Positions 45,859-55,967 of a stretch of 64,000 nucleotides of DNA are shown here, piece by piece; the stretch's first letter is position 1, and each line of letters opens with the position of its first letter. Origin of the DNA: Flavobacterium zepuense (GTDB lineage Bacteria > Bacteroidota > Bacteroidia > Flavobacteriales > Flavobacteriaceae). The position numbers and the translations under genes were made by a program. A model generated the notes under the pieces. That model saw nothing but the letters and a program-made list of their open reading frames with translations. It had not been told where the DNA came from and did no database searches. The stretch is taken from positions 162,361 through 226,360 of the forward strand of contig NZ_VJVZ01000009.1 in the NCBI RefSeq assembly GCF_007097145.1, given 5' to 3'.

Positions 45859-46437
45859 ATGCCACACGCTCAACGAATCAGGATGATGCTGGGCAGTTTT
45901 ATACCCATTGAAGACGACGATTGGGAAAAGCTGTCTGCTAACTTTAAACACAGGTCTTTTAAAAAGGGAGACTTGCTTATTAGGGAAGGGGAGCATGAAA
46001 CCTACATGAACTTTTTGATTAAAGGTGCTACCCGTAACTTTTTTATGCACGACGATAAAGAATATACTATAGAGTTTTTCTTTGAAGGAGAGTTTGTTAC
46101 AGCTTATTATTCACTAATTACAAATGAGCCAAGCCTCGTAACTATAGAGTTTATTGAAAATACCGAGGTTATAAGTTTTCCTTACAGGGATATTGAGAAC
46201 CTGCACAAAACCAGCCTGGAAAACAATATTGTAGGCCGGAAAATGGCCGAGATGCATTACATTAAAAGGTTAAGGAGAGAGATGGAACTGCTATCGCTTA
46301 CAGCAGAGGAGCGCTATAATAAGCTGCTTGATAAAAACCCGACAATGGTAAGTAACATATCGGTAAAGCACCTATCTTCTTACTTAGGTATACACCCGGA
46401 AAGTTTAAGCAGGATACGAAAAAAACGATTAAGCTAA
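45859..46437 (+). CDS. Crp/Fnr-family transcriptional regulator
   Basis: A 192-residue regulator. The cyclic-nucleotide-type beta-barrel spans about residues 15-110 ('FKKGDLLIREGE', 'FFEGEFVTAYYSLIT'). A connecting helix and a C-terminal winged HTH follow, with recognition helix 'VKHLSSYLGIHPESLSRIRK'. The family is common in flavobacteria, generally lacks cAMP-binding residues and has unknown ligands. It follows the glyA terminator and probably has its own promoter. Confidence 0.88.
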   Translation: MPHAQRIRMMLGSFIPIEDDDWEKLSANFKHRSFKKGDLLIREGEHETYMNFLIKGATRNFFMHDDKEYTIEFFFEGEFVTAYYSLITNEPSLVTIEFIENTEVISFPYRDIENLHKTSLENNIVGRKMAEMHYIKRLRREMELLSLTAEERYNKLLDKNPTMVSNISVKHLSSYLGIHPESLSRIRKKRLS

Positions 46438-46540
46438 CCTATGTCATTTTTTTGGATGTAGGAATTTGCCATCTTTGTAATCCCCTAAAAGCCAACTAAT
46501 ATTTTACTACTTCATCACGAAGTCATTATTGGTGCTATTA

Positions 46541-46612
46541 TTAACGTTCGTTGCTGCCGCTATTTTAAATATATGCCTATGTATATTTTAGGTTAGCGGC
46601 GCATGACGTTAA
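46541..46612. ncRNA. three-tier hairpin, possible small RNA
   Basis: TTAACGT (46541-46547) pairs with 46606-46612, GCCGCTA (46556-46562) with 46594-46600, AAATATA (46567-46573) with 46582-46588. All arms are perfect, and 72 bases are organised around one axis. It is in the middle of an otherwise empty region. Strand and role are unknown. Confidence 0.45.
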
Positions 46613-46754
46613 TGTCCCCCCTAAAATCTAAAAATAAACAAAATTCCATTATATTGCTAACACAACAGATATTATTAATTACGTATGATAAATAGCAGGC
46701 AATTAGGATTGAGCTAAAAAGATGTGGTAAGAAACATGAATTGCCATAAAAAGC

Positions 46755-46786
46755 AAAGACCCGTGGGTGGAAGCCCCTGGGTCTTT
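46755..46786 (-). terminator. terminator of the pentapeptide gene
   Basis: Eight-base arms AAAGACCC/GGGTCTTT with a 16-base centre; TTTGCTTTTTA follows in the minus direction, which favours the minus strand. Confidence 0.7.
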
Positions 46787-46871
46787 AAAACTAAAGACCT
46801 ATAACGTGGTCAGTAGTAAGATGCAAATGTAAGGTCAATTTTATTAAAACCCTAACGTTTACGGGTTATTT

Positions 46872-47447
46872 TTACGAAATAATAAGGTCATATTTCTCTA
46901 AAAGACCCTTAAGTCCTGCCTGTGAGAACTTTGCCTTGCGTAATTTATTTCGTTCCGGGTCTATCGTAAAGTTATAACTGGTAGTAAAATCAGCTTTATT
47001 GGCAATTGCATCTACAAAAACGCTTTTGTGAAGGTTGCAATTGTCAAAAATAACGCCAGTAAGATCGGTGTTCATAAAGTCTACCGCAATAAGGCCGCAA
47101 TTTGTAAATACTGTACCCTTAATTTTAAGAGTGTAAAATTTGGCATAATCCAGTGTACAATCTTTAAATTCTACCTGCATAAGCAAGGGGTCGCACATGG
47201 TAAAATTTACACCGGTAAAGCTGCAATTGGTAAACACGGCATTACGGAGCGATACATAGTTGATCTTCGCCTCGTTAAAATTGCAGTCTATAAAAACACA
47301 GTCTATAAAGGCAACCGCCAGAAAATCGCAGGCCGTAAAATCGCAATTGGTAAAGGTACATCGCTCGTAATCGCGGTACATAATATCATCCAGCCCTAAT
47401 TGTAAATTACTGTATTCATGATCTAATATGTATTTTGAGGATATCAT
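46872..47447 (-). CDS. pentapeptide repeat protein, Qnr-like
   Basis: A 191-residue right-handed beta-helix. Repeats of the A(D/N)LXX type, here rich in 'F.nC.F' units, fill residues about 25-160. The C-terminal helix 'RNKLRKAKFSQAGLKGLLEKYDLII' is the end seen in Qnr-type gyrase-protecting proteins (described here in part). The family mimics DNA to bind gyrase; fluoroquinolone protection is only possible, not shown. No resistance genes are nearby. Confidence 0.75.
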   Translation of the reverse strand: MISSKYILDHEYSNLQLGLDDIMYRDYERCTFTNCDFTACDFLAVAFIDCVFIDCNFNEAKINYVSLRNAVFTNCSFTGVNFTMCDPLLMQVEFKDCTLDYAKFYTLKIKGTVFTNCGLIAVDFMNTDLTGVIFDNCNLHKSVFVDAIANKADFTTSYNFTIDPERNKLRKAKFSQAGLKGLLEKYDLIIS

Positions 47448-47483
47448 TTAAATAGTGTTTGTAGAAGGGTGTAAATATAGCAA

Positions 47484-47507
47484 AACCCCACGCATGGGCG
47501 TGGGGTT
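47484..47507 (-). terminator. terminator of the TonB-dependent receptor gene
   Basis: Perfect ten-base arms AACCCCACGC and GCGTGGGGTT with a four-base loop, 32 bases after the stop. Confidence 0.8.
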
Positions 47508-47538
47508 CAAACAAACAAAACAAACATATATAGCCTGA

Positions 47539-50424
47539 TTACAAATTGGCCAGTTCAAAAGTGAGAGCCACGTAGTAAAGCGCGCCAATAGTTGGCCCGG
47601 CAGCATACTGGTAATACCTGTTATTTAAAATGTTGGTACCGCCTATTTTTGCAGTTGCATATACCATCGGGATTTTTACATTAACCTGCGCATCCATAGT
47701 AAAATAAGCGGGAACGTCGCCATTTGCCAGGGTGCTTTCCCAGTAAAAAGCATCCTGCCAGCGGCCGACAATATTAAAGCCTACATTTTTTACTATCTGC
47801 CTGTTACCGAATGATAGGTTGGTTACCCACTTAGGGGTGTTGAACGACGTTGTAAAAATATCCGACTTGCTGTTGGTTACAAGGTCGTTATAACTTACAT
47901 TAAAGCCTGCATTGTAATCCTCATAAAAATTGTATTTGATGCCAAAGGTAGAGCCGTAGCTTTTATACTTATTTGCACTGTTGGTAAACACCCTGTAGCG
48001 ATCCTGCTGGTTACGGGTTAGCATGGCCAGTACGGCAGCATCTGTACCTACTGTACCTGTTTTGGGTACCGCAACTTCTACCTGGCCCAAAAAGCCATCA
48101 TAGATATTAAAATAAGCATCCCAATCTATAGAAATAGTGTTGTTTAGCACCACGCTTTTATAACCTATTTCAAACGAGTTTATCTGTTCAGGTTTCATTT
48201 GTGATAAATTAGCCTTTACCAGTATATTTTTGTTATCAAGCGCAGCCTGGTTTTTATCGGCACCACCATCTACAGCAGCATTTACCGCTGCATTAAAGTT
48301 ATCTATTGAGGTAAGAGTATAAGAATTTTCTAAAAACCCAATACCTTCATTAACGCGAGCCAAACCACCTACGCGCCTTACATTACCGTTGTTTACAAAT
48401 GAAAGCGCTTCAAACAATGACGGGAACCTGAATCCGTTTTGAAATGATGCCCTAAAATTATGGTTGTCTGTTGGCGAATATACAAAGGCAATACGCGGAT
48501 TGAATTTTGTATCAAACTCAGGATTCCTGTCGGCACGTAATGATGCGTTTATTTTTAGCTTATTGTCAAACAGTCTTTTGGTTATTTGTGCAAAAACACC
48601 ATATTTTTCATATTTCTGCTTATCCCCAAATGTACCGTTAGCAAGCGCAACGTTGCGTTCTGCCACTTGGCGGCCAAAATCAACAAAGTTGTTGCCATCC
48701 GGAGTTACAAGGTACTGCCTGTAATCAGCACCTGCCTGAAGGTCGAATATTTTTATGTATTTAGAGAAATCATACTGGCCCTCTACATGGTACAGCGCCG
48801 ACTTTTGCTTTAACCACGCTCCACCTGTTGCCGGAGCTCCGGCAATACCGGAGTTAAGATGATCCCAGTTATTTGTGCTGATAATGGTATTTTTTAGCGC
48901 ATCAAATTCAGGTGTTCCTGGTTCAACCCGTCCCTGGTCGGCCATCGTACGTGCATTGGTAAATGCCTGTTGTAACGGGGTACCATTGTTAATAGATGCC
49001 TGTAGTGCATTTTGAAAAGACGTTCGCCAATCGGCATTTGAGGCGTGGGTTAGGTCAAGGTTATCGGCAAGTGGCTTAAGGTTGTAGGAGTCGCCTGTTT
49101 CTTCTAACGATGCATAGGTGCGAATGTAAAATTCCTCGCCTTTAAGCTCAACCTTGTGGTTTTGTACAGTAGCATCTTCCAGTCTTATTTTATTACCCCG
49201 CTGAAACGTTCCATCCATTAAACCATAGCGATATACATACGATACCTCTAAATTCTCCCTAATTTTATAGTAGGCACCGGCATCAAACTTGGCGTTGGTC
49301 ACGGTAGGGTCTACCAGGTCTTTTTCAAGATAACCGGTACGCGACACATTAAAGGTTTTAGGGGCTCCATCTACGGTGGCGGTAACAGTTACACGGTTGT
49401 TACGCTCATCGCCATAGTTGTTCCAAAGGTCGGCAGCAGGATTGTTTACGCCGCTAAGTTCGCCAAAACCGGGGTTGGCGGTTACAAGGTTGTTAGGGTT
49501 TTGGTCGGTTAGCGTATTAGATATCCAGTCAGTACCTTTAAAGAACGAGCCATTTACTTTAATGGCGAATTTATCCTTAAACACCTTTGCATAGCGTAGG
49601 GCAACCTCGGTAACTATAGATGCATCTTTGTCGTTATCGTTAACGTGGTTTACTCCTGTTCGTTGATACAGGCTTAATCCCTGATGTGTAAATGGGCTGC
49701 GTGTTTGCAGGCTGGCAAGGCCGTTAATCGCATTCATTCCGTATAGGGCAGAAGCTGCACCGGGGGTAATTTCAACGCTTTGTATGTCCAGTTCTGTTGG
49801 GCCAATGGCATTACCTAACGGAACGCCCAAGGTTGCTGCCTGAACGTCTACACCATCTACCAATTGCATAAACCTAAAGTTGTTGGGTACATTAAAGCCG
49901 CGCGCATTGGGCACTTTAAGTGTCAAACTTGATGTTAACAGCTGAACCCCCTTTACATTATCCAATGCCTCATAAAAAGTAGGGGCGGGGTTGTCTTTGA
50001 TGGCTTTTATATCAATTTTTTCGATGGATATGGGCGATTGCAGTATCCTTTCCTCTACACGGGATGCCGAAACAACAACCTCGTTAAGCAGGGTATTTTC
50101 GGTATTAAGTTCAACAGCAATTTTACTTTGCGATGATAGTACCTGTACTTCCTGCGACCTGAAGCCTATCCCTGAAAATACCAGTGTAAAAGGATAACGT
50201 ATTTGAGTTTTTATAAAGAATTCGCCATTTTCATTAGTTGAGGTAACTTCTGCTGTGCCTTTTATGGCAACAGTAGCGCCCGGCAGTGGCTCTTTTAATT
50301 CCCTGTCTTTAACAATACCTGATATTTCTACGGTTTGGCTTTGGGCAAAGGTGTTTTGTGAGATTAAGAATAAAAACAATAAGGCTATAAGCCTCAAATG
50401 TGTTTTGAAGTAAGCATTCTTCAT
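47539..50424 (-). CDS. TonB-dependent receptor with carboxypeptidase-like N-terminal domain
   Basis: A 961-residue outer-membrane protein with a signal peptide ending near 'NTFAQ'. The order is CarboxypepD_reg-like domain (about 30-110), plug with 'SVEITPGAASALYGMNAINGLASL' seen in part, and a beta-barrel closing with an aromatic C-terminus. It imports a ligand with TonB energy. The 'VPNARGFNVPNNFRFMQLVDGVD' style is typical of receptors in Bacteroidota; the ligand is unknown. It lies next to the SusC/D pair but in a separate transcription unit. Confidence 0.9.
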   Translation of the reverse strand: MKNAYFKTHLRLIALLFLFLISQNTFAQSQTVEISGIVKDRELKEPLPGATVAIKGTAEVTSTNENGEFFIKTQIRYPFTLVFSGIGFRSQEVQVLSSQSKIAVELNTENTLLNEVVVSASRVEERILQSPISIEKIDIKAIKDNPAPTFYEALDNVKGVQLLTSSLTLKVPNARGFNVPNNFRFMQLVDGVDVQAATLGVPLGNAIGPTELDIQSVEITPGAASALYGMNAINGLASLQTRSPFTHQGLSLYQRTGVNHVNDNDKDASIVTEVALRYAKVFKDKFAIKVNGSFFKGTDWISNTLTDQNPNNLVTANPGFGELSGVNNPAADLWNNYGDERNNRVTVTATVDGAPKTFNVSRTGYLEKDLVDPTVTNAKFDAGAYYKIRENLEVSYVYRYGLMDGTFQRGNKIRLEDATVQNHKVELKGEEFYIRTYASLEETGDSYNLKPLADNLDLTHASNADWRTSFQNALQASINNGTPLQQAFTNARTMADQGRVEPGTPEFDALKNTIISTNNWDHLNSGIAGAPATGGAWLKQKSALYHVEGQYDFSKYIKIFDLQAGADYRQYLVTPDGNNFVDFGRQVAERNVALANGTFGDKQKYEKYGVFAQITKRLFDNKLKINASLRADRNPEFDTKFNPRIAFVYSPTDNHNFRASFQNGFRFPSLFEALSFVNNGNVRRVGGLARVNEGIGFLENSYTLTSIDNFNAAVNAAVDGGADKNQAALDNKNILVKANLSQMKPEQINSFEIGYKSVVLNNTISIDWDAYFNIYDGFLGQVEVAVPKTGTVGTDAAVLAMLTRNQQDRYRVFTNSANKYKSYGSTFGIKYNFYEDYNAGFNVSYNDLVTNSKSDIFTTSFNTPKWVTNLSFGNRQIVKNVGFNIVGRWQDAFYWESTLANGDVPAYFTMDAQVNVKIPMVYATAKIGGTNILNNRYYQYAAGPTIGALYYVALTFELANL

Positions 50425-50623
50425 ATAAAATTTGTGCTTTATTTGTGGTTTTATCGGGGCAAATGTAGCAATTATTCCGAATAAAATATATAGTCTATGG
50501 TTTTTATAGACTAATAAAATAAAAAAATACTTTTGTACGAGTTGGAGAAGGGAAATGGTAGGGATTTTTAGTATTTAATCAACATTGCCCAATCCTTATA
50601 ATTAGTATACGTGACATAAACAA

Positions 50624-50652
50624 AAAGCCCGAAACGTATAGTTTCGGGCTTT
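50624..50652 (-). terminator. terminator of the SusC/SusD operon
   Basis: Twelve-base perfect arms (50624-50635 and 50641-50652), loop gtata, followed by T residues in the minus direction. Confidence 0.9.
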
Positions 50653-50676
50653 AATATAACTTTAACAGAGATGGTA

Positions 50677-52449
50677 TTAATAACCCTGATTTTGGGTAAA
50701 CTCTTTATTAACATCCATTGTTCGCTGCGGAATAGGGAATACCCTGCGGTAAGGCTCTGATGCAGGTTTAGCCGATGTAGGCCTCGCAGCATCAAATTTA
50801 CCAAAGCGTATCATTTGTGGCCTTCTCCACATTTCCCAATACATTTCAAAACCTATTTCGCGGTACAGGATATCCATATTTATAGCTGGTATAACTACGC
50901 CGGGTGCGTTACCGTAAAGCGACTCGCGGGTCCTGCTGGTACGCAGTAAGTTAATATCTGCAAGGGCAGCACTGGTATTACCTTTACGCATGTAAGCTTC
51001 GGCCCTCAAAGTATAAATACCTCCTAAGCGGTATAGCGGTATATCTACAGCGCTTGTGCCATTGCCTGCCTCAGGGTCAAATTCAAATTTAAAGCTACGC
51101 GCACCTCTGTTTATCTGGTTTTGGGCAAATACTGCCTGCGTAGGATTATCAAAGTTTAGTTCCGGAGTAAAATCCATTGGCGTAGTAGCACTTTTTTCGC
51201 ATACAAGAGCCGATATTTTTATCCTTCCATCCCCAGTCATTTCAAATGCTCCGGCAGATGTAAGTTTAGGGCCATACTGCTGACCCACTTGTATACCGCG
51301 GTTAAAATGAAACCAAGGTAACGTTGTACCGGCTACAATGCTTGTTGCAGGCGCGCTAACATCGGTACCGTCGTTCATAAACCATGTACCATCTGCATAT
51401 TGGTATTTACGTGCAAAGCGGGGGTCATCATGAAAACCATCCCAAGTGCTATAAAACTCAGGGGTAATACATGAGGCGTTGGTACCCCTGTTTGTTGCAG
51501 AACACCTTTGGTTACGCTCCATAGAGTTGTAAGCAAGGTCGTTACTGCCATTGTGCAGGTTGTCTATCTTTTGCGTAATTGCAAAAATAAGTTCCGGTGC
51601 ACCAGAGTTGTTTAAAGAAAAATTATCAAAATAATTACTTGCAAGGCTGTATGTCCCGGAGTCTATAAGAAGGCTGGTGTAATAAATTACCCTGTCCATA
51701 TCGTTACCGCCACCGCTGACAGCAGCCTCTGTAAAGTTAAAGTTAGATGAGCTGTTAAATCGGTCTTTAAACACTGCACGGTTAAGGTTCATGGTACTAA
51801 GCAGTGCATAAGCAGCTTGTTTGGTAAACCTTCCGTTGTGTGTGCCCTGAGTGCCCATATCGGCAAGTTGTGGCAATAACGCTTCAACATCAAGAATAAG
51901 ATTATCTATTGCGTCTGCTGCTTGCAATATCTGCAAAGGTGCGCCGGGTACAAGAGGGTCGCGGTAAGGAGCCTGTCCGTAAAGGTCAAGCGTATGATAT
52001 GTGTAAAAAGCAAGCATACCTTTTGCTTCCGCAAGAAATAAATCCTTTTGTTCGTCATTACCATCAGTTATTGCTTTAATAGCTACTAAAGAACGCGTAA
52101 TACCATCGGTAATCTGGTTAAAGTTATCCGTAATAACCGCATTGTCCGGTGCCCATGTAAACTCGTGCATGGCGCGCCATTTGCCACCATCTCCCCAGTC
52201 AGATCCGCGGGTAGGCAATATACCTATATCACTGCTGTATTCCTGCATGGCAAGCATGCCGCCATGGCTGGTAAAAGTATTTTCTCCTAAACGATCATAC
52301 ACTGCTGCCAGTGCGTTGGTAGAGCTTGATGCTTCGCCTACCAGAACTTCGTCTAACACGTCTTCGTTAAGAGAAGTACATCCTGCTAACAGTACGGTAA
52401 GGCAGGCTGTAATTATAGTTTTGCTGTTAATTATTGTTTTTAACTTCAT
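50677..52449 (-). CDS. RagB/SusD family nutrient-uptake lipoprotein
   Basis: A 590-residue surface lipoprotein. The lipobox 'VLLAGC' with signal starting at ATG 52449 is chosen, because ten more codons upstream precede the typical 'MKLKTII' start. The TPR-rich SusD fold and the C-terminal region 'RIGEIYTLRAEAYMRKGNTSAALADIN'-like stretch are seen in part. It begins four bases after the SusC stop; together they form the outer-membrane pair. The glycan or other ligand is unknown. Confidence 0.9.
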   Translation of the reverse strand: MKLKTIINSKTIITACLTVLLAGCTSLNEDVLDEVLVGEASSSTNALAAVYDRLGENTFTSHGGMLAMQEYSSDIGILPTRGSDWGDGGKWRAMHEFTWAPDNAVITDNFNQITDGITRSLVAIKAITDGNDEQKDLFLAEAKGMLAFYTYHTLDLYGQAPYRDPLVPGAPLQILQAADAIDNLILDVEALLPQLADMGTQGTHNGRFTKQAAYALLSTMNLNRAVFKDRFNSSSNFNFTEAAVSGGGNDMDRVIYYTSLLIDSGTYSLASNYFDNFSLNNSGAPELIFAITQKIDNLHNGSNDLAYNSMERNQRCSATNRGTNASCITPEFYSTWDGFHDDPRFARKYQYADGTWFMNDGTDVSAPATSIVAGTTLPWFHFNRGIQVGQQYGPKLTSAGAFEMTGDGRIKISALVCEKSATTPMDFTPELNFDNPTQAVFAQNQINRGARSFKFEFDPEAGNGTSAVDIPLYRLGGIYTLRAEAYMRKGNTSAALADINLLRTSRTRESLYGNAPGVVIPAINMDILYREIGFEMYWEMWRRPQMIRFGKFDAARPTSAKPASEPYRRVFPIPQRTMDVNKEFTQNQGY

Positions 52450-52453
52450 AGCG

Positions 52454-55400
52454 TTATATTTTAAATGTTGCACCAATTATAAATGTTCTTGCTGTTGGGT
52501 AAGTTCCATAATCAATACCAAGAGACTGATTACCATTGTTAGCCTTGTTGCTGTTTATTAATGGGTCAAAACCAGAATAGTTTGTTATTGTAAACAGGTT
52601 TTGGCCAGTAACATATAGGTTTAAACTTTGCATCCAGGCAATGCTTGGGTGTTTAAAAGTATAACCTATACGGGCACTGTTAAGCCTTATGAAATCGGAT
52701 TTCTCAAGGTATAATGATGAAAGCTGAGGTGCATTTGACTGGTTGGCACCGGAGTTAGAATAATTTGATAGCGTGTTCCTGTCAGATGCCAAGTTGTTAA
52801 TGTTAAGGGCATTTAAACCTGTGTTATTAAGAAGGTAACCGCCGGTTTGGCCAATTATAGAGAATGAAAAATCAAAATCTTTGTAGCGCATGTTACTATT
52901 AAGGCCATAGGTAAATTTAGGTATTGCACCTTCTGTAATAACACGGTCGTTGTTGCTTATTACACCATCGCCGTTTTGATCTTTATAAATAGGAGCGCCA
53001 TCTGCATCAAAGCCTGTGTGCTCTAACAGGTAGAATGAACCCGCTGCATACCCGCTTTTGTAGATATTACCCAATACACCCGACTGGCCAGGGCCGGAAA
53101 TAGTACCTGATAAAATTTCTGATACCGGAAGATCTTTAATTTCATTTTTAAGAGTGGCGCCGTTTACATCTAAATCCCATGTAAAATCTTCTGTATTTAT
53201 AATCTTAGAGCCTAACATAAACTCAAGGCCGCTGTTTACTATTTCACCATCCATGTTTGTCCATACGTTAGGCGTAGAGCTCAATACAGGAGCCGGAATA
53301 AAGAGAATAGCATCTGTAGTGGTTTTATTAAAGTAATCTACACTACCATATAGCTTATCAGCCCAAAGGTTAAAATCAACTCCAATATTATATTGTGTTA
53401 CCACTTCCCATTTAAGATCGGGGTTTGCAGTTCGGGAATACGTTACACCGTTTATTAATCCCAGATCGTTATATAAGTAGTAGCCATCTGCAGCGGTTAG
53501 AGAGTAGCTGGCCTGAGTAACTTTATTTTGTACTTCCTGGTTACCTGTCTGGCCCCAGCTTGCGCGAAGTTTAAGGTTATCTACCACTGTAGATTCTTTT
53601 AAAAAGCTTTCTTCAGAGATATTCCAACCTGCCGCAGCCGATGGAAAGTAACCGTATTTATTGTTCTCGCCAAAACGTGTAGAACCATCTGCCCTTAACG
53701 ATGCCGTTAAAAGGTATTTACCATCAAAAGCATAGTTAACTCTTCCAAAATACGATTGCAATTCGTTAATTTGGGCATAACCCGATACACCCGATTGCAC
53801 ACCTCTGTAACCTGGATTGATTGAAGGCTTTATGCCTTCGCCTCTTTCACCTATCTGGTCTACAATAAAGCTTGTACCGCTTGTTTCAAATTTTTGGTAA
53901 GAGAAACCGCCCATAACGTCAAACTTATTTTTTCCTGTAAGGAAGTCGTAGGTTAAATAGTGCTCTATCAGGGTATTTTTTGAGTCTACGTTGCCCTGTA
54001 CGTAACGACCTGTTGTGCTACGGTCGGTAAGGTTACGGTAAATTGTTGTATTCCTTTCTGCAACAGATCGGTCTATACCTAAATTCATTTTATATTCCAG
54101 TCCTTTTAGTATCCTAAAAGATGTTTCCATGTTACCCAACACACGTGTTGTACGGGTTTCATCTTCATAAATACTTAACAGGTATGCCGGGTTGTAATGG
54201 GCATTCATGTTAAAGTTAGTATACGCGCCGGTTTCGTCAAAAACAGGGCGTGTAGGATTTGCCATAAGTGTGTGGATAATCAGCTGTCCGTCAGACCCTC
54301 CGTCATCACTTGTTGGTACACCACTATCTTTTGTTTCGCTGGCAGTAAGGTTAACTTTAAATTTTAAGCGCTTATCATCTAAAAACGATTCGGCTACGTT
54401 TACCCTTCCGGTAGTACGTTTAAACGCACTCTGGTTAACAATACCTTCTTGGTCCATTTGTGCTAAAGACACGTAATAATTACCACTATCGGTACCTTTA
54501 GAATAGGATAAGGAGTTGTTTTTTGTAACTGCATCCCTAAAAATCACATCCTGCCAATCGGTATTTCCACCGTGGTCAAAAGCAGGATCGGTAATAGCAT
54601 TGCGGTATTCGTCGGCAGAAAGTACGTCAAGCTTATTCATTATTTTAGAGAAACCTAAATAAGAATCCACTGTAAAGCCTGCCTTTCCTTTAGCACCTTT
54701 TTTAGTAGTAACAATTACAACACCGTTAGATCCTCTTGCACCATATATGGCAGCAGCAGAAGCATCTTTAAGCACGGATATCGACTCAATATCACTGGTG
54801 TTTAAAAAGTTAAGTGGGTTTTTTGCAGCCGAAGCACCAAAACCTACGTTAGCGCCTGTAGGGCTTACACCGTCGTTAGTTAACGGCACGCCATCTACCA
54901 CGAATAATGGAGTACTACCGCTCCTGATAGAGCCTACACCACGAATGTTTACATTTATACCAGCTCCCGGCTCACCACTGGTTGGCGTAACTCGCACACC
55001 GGCAATTTTACCCTGCAAAAGCTGGTCGGTAGAGATGTTTACACCCTGCCTAAACTGGCTTTCACTTATTTGGCTAACTGCACCCGTAACGTCTTTTTTA
55101 GCTTGTTTACCATAACCTACTACAAGAACTTCGTTAAGTTCTGATGCATCGGGTAAAAGGGTAACAGTTACTGTACTGCCTGTTATAGTTATTGTTTGTG
55201 TTTTGTAGCCCATATATATAACATCTATGGTTCTTCCTACTGCTACGTTGATTTCAAAATTACCGTCGATATCGGTAGCTACGCTGTTGCTTGTACCTGT
55301 TTCCAGTACCGATGCTCCCGGTAGCGGCATGCCGTTCTCATCAAGCACTTTACCCTTTACAGTTTCCTGTAGCAGGGCGCTATTGCTGATAACATTAATT

Positions 55401-55507
55401 TTTGCCGACTCATTTACTATGTTGTTGGCATAACCGGCCTGTAGTGATAGCAGGGCGGGTACTACAAAACACAGGCTTTTAAGTTGTGGTGTAATTTTAG
55501 AGTACAT
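52454..55507 (-). CDS. SusC/RagA family TonB-linked outer membrane protein
   Basis: A 1,017-residue barrel protein. A signal peptide and CarboxypepD_reg-like domain (about 45-130) are followed by the plug ('VLVVGYGKQAKKDVTGAVS' and 'SVLKDASAAAIYGARGSNGVV', SusC signatures) and a large barrel. It pairs with SusD downstream to import oligosaccharides or other ligands. It is divergent from the PI-PLC-like gene. No glycosidase is in the operon. Confidence 0.95.
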   Translation of the reverse strand: MYSKITPQLKSLCFVVPALLSLQAGYANNIVNESAKINVISNSALLQETVKGKVLDENGMPLPGASVLETGTSNSVATDIDGNFEINVAVGRTIDVIYMGYKTQTITITGSTVTVTLLPDASELNEVLVVGYGKQAKKDVTGAVSQISESQFRQGVNISTDQLLQGKIAGVRVTPTSGEPGAGINVNIRGVGSIRSGSTPLFVVDGVPLTNDGVSPTGANVGFGASAAKNPLNFLNTSDIESISVLKDASAAAIYGARGSNGVVIVTTKKGAKGKAGFTVDSYLGFSKIMNKLDVLSADEYRNAITDPAFDHGGNTDWQDVIFRDAVTKNNSLSYSKGTDSGNYYVSLAQMDQEGIVNQSAFKRTTGRVNVAESFLDDKRLKFKVNLTASETKDSGVPTSDDGGSDGQLIIHTLMANPTRPVFDETGAYTNFNMNAHYNPAYLLSIYEDETRTTRVLGNMETSFRILKGLEYKMNLGIDRSVAERNTTIYRNLTDRSTTGRYVQGNVDSKNTLIEHYLTYDFLTGKNKFDVMGGFSYQKFETSGTSFIVDQIGERGEGIKPSINPGYRGVQSGVSGYAQINELQSYFGRVNYAFDGKYLLTASLRADGSTRFGENNKYGYFPSAAAGWNISEESFLKESTVVDNLKLRASWGQTGNQEVQNKVTQASYSLTAADGYYLYNDLGLINGVTYSRTANPDLKWEVVTQYNIGVDFNLWADKLYGSVDYFNKTTTDAILFIPAPVLSSTPNVWTNMDGEIVNSGLEFMLGSKIINTEDFTWDLDVNGATLKNEIKDLPVSEILSGTISGPGQSGVLGNIYKSGYAAGSFYLLEHTGFDADGAPIYKDQNGDGVISNNDRVITEGAIPKFTYGLNSNMRYKDFDFSFSIIGQTGGYLLNNTGLNALNINNLASDRNTLSNYSNSGANQSNAPQLSSLYLEKSDFIRLNSARIGYTFKHPSIAWMQSLNLYVTGQNLFTITNYSGFDPLINSNKANNGNQSLGIDYGTYPTARTFIIGATFKI

Positions 55508-55967
55508 TCAGTTTAAATTATTGGTTTTAATGATACTTTGTGTTTAAAGCCATTGCATGTGTTATGCTCTGGCGTTTTTTGGGTTGTGCATGCGTATTCC
55601 TTTTTATTATCTCATAGTGTATTGTTAAAAATTATTACTCTGAGTTTTTTAGTAATTTTTTAGTGGATGACAGCTGCTGTTTATAGCGTATAAATATTGA
55701 CTGCGAAATAAGGCTATACAGCGCCAAACTATTTTTACTGAAGGTTATCTTTAAATTAATTTGGTGTGGATTATCGTGCAAAAAATCATGGTATTGTTAA
55801 GTAAACCTTAGTTGCGTTATTAACTATATCGTTTGTAACAGGGGCATTTTTGCAACTTAGTTTACACAAACCTTACAAAGGATTTTCTTTATGTTTTTTT
55901 TAGGCTAACACAGCCTTAACACCGGGCTTTTAGTTTTGCGGGTGCAATAAAAACCGCACATTTACTT
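55508..55967. other. divergent regulatory region between SusC and PI-PLC genes
   Basis: 460 AT-rich bases. On the plus strand TAGTTTTG at 55931-55938 matches the -7 element of the lipase gene, without a convincing TTG. I see no ORF or long palindrome. Confidence 0.4.

Larger units (their letters stand above)
46438..46871. other. non-coding region between the Crp/Fnr and pentapeptide genes
   Basis: More than 430 bases without a credible gene. Contains a small hairpin (ACTTC/GAAGT, near 46508-46523), a long three-tier hairpin (46541-46612), and the terminator at 46755-46786. A non-coding RNA could be encoded here. Confidence 0.5.

Noticed and set aside
45859..47447. Mobile or resistance island suggested by the regulator and Qnr-like gene
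   Set aside because: No transposase, integrase, att-like repeats or clear base composition change.
52450..52476. Longer SusD start at 52476
   Set aside because: It would place ten residues before the signal peptide and overlap the SusC stop; ATG at 52449 fits the lipoprotein signal.
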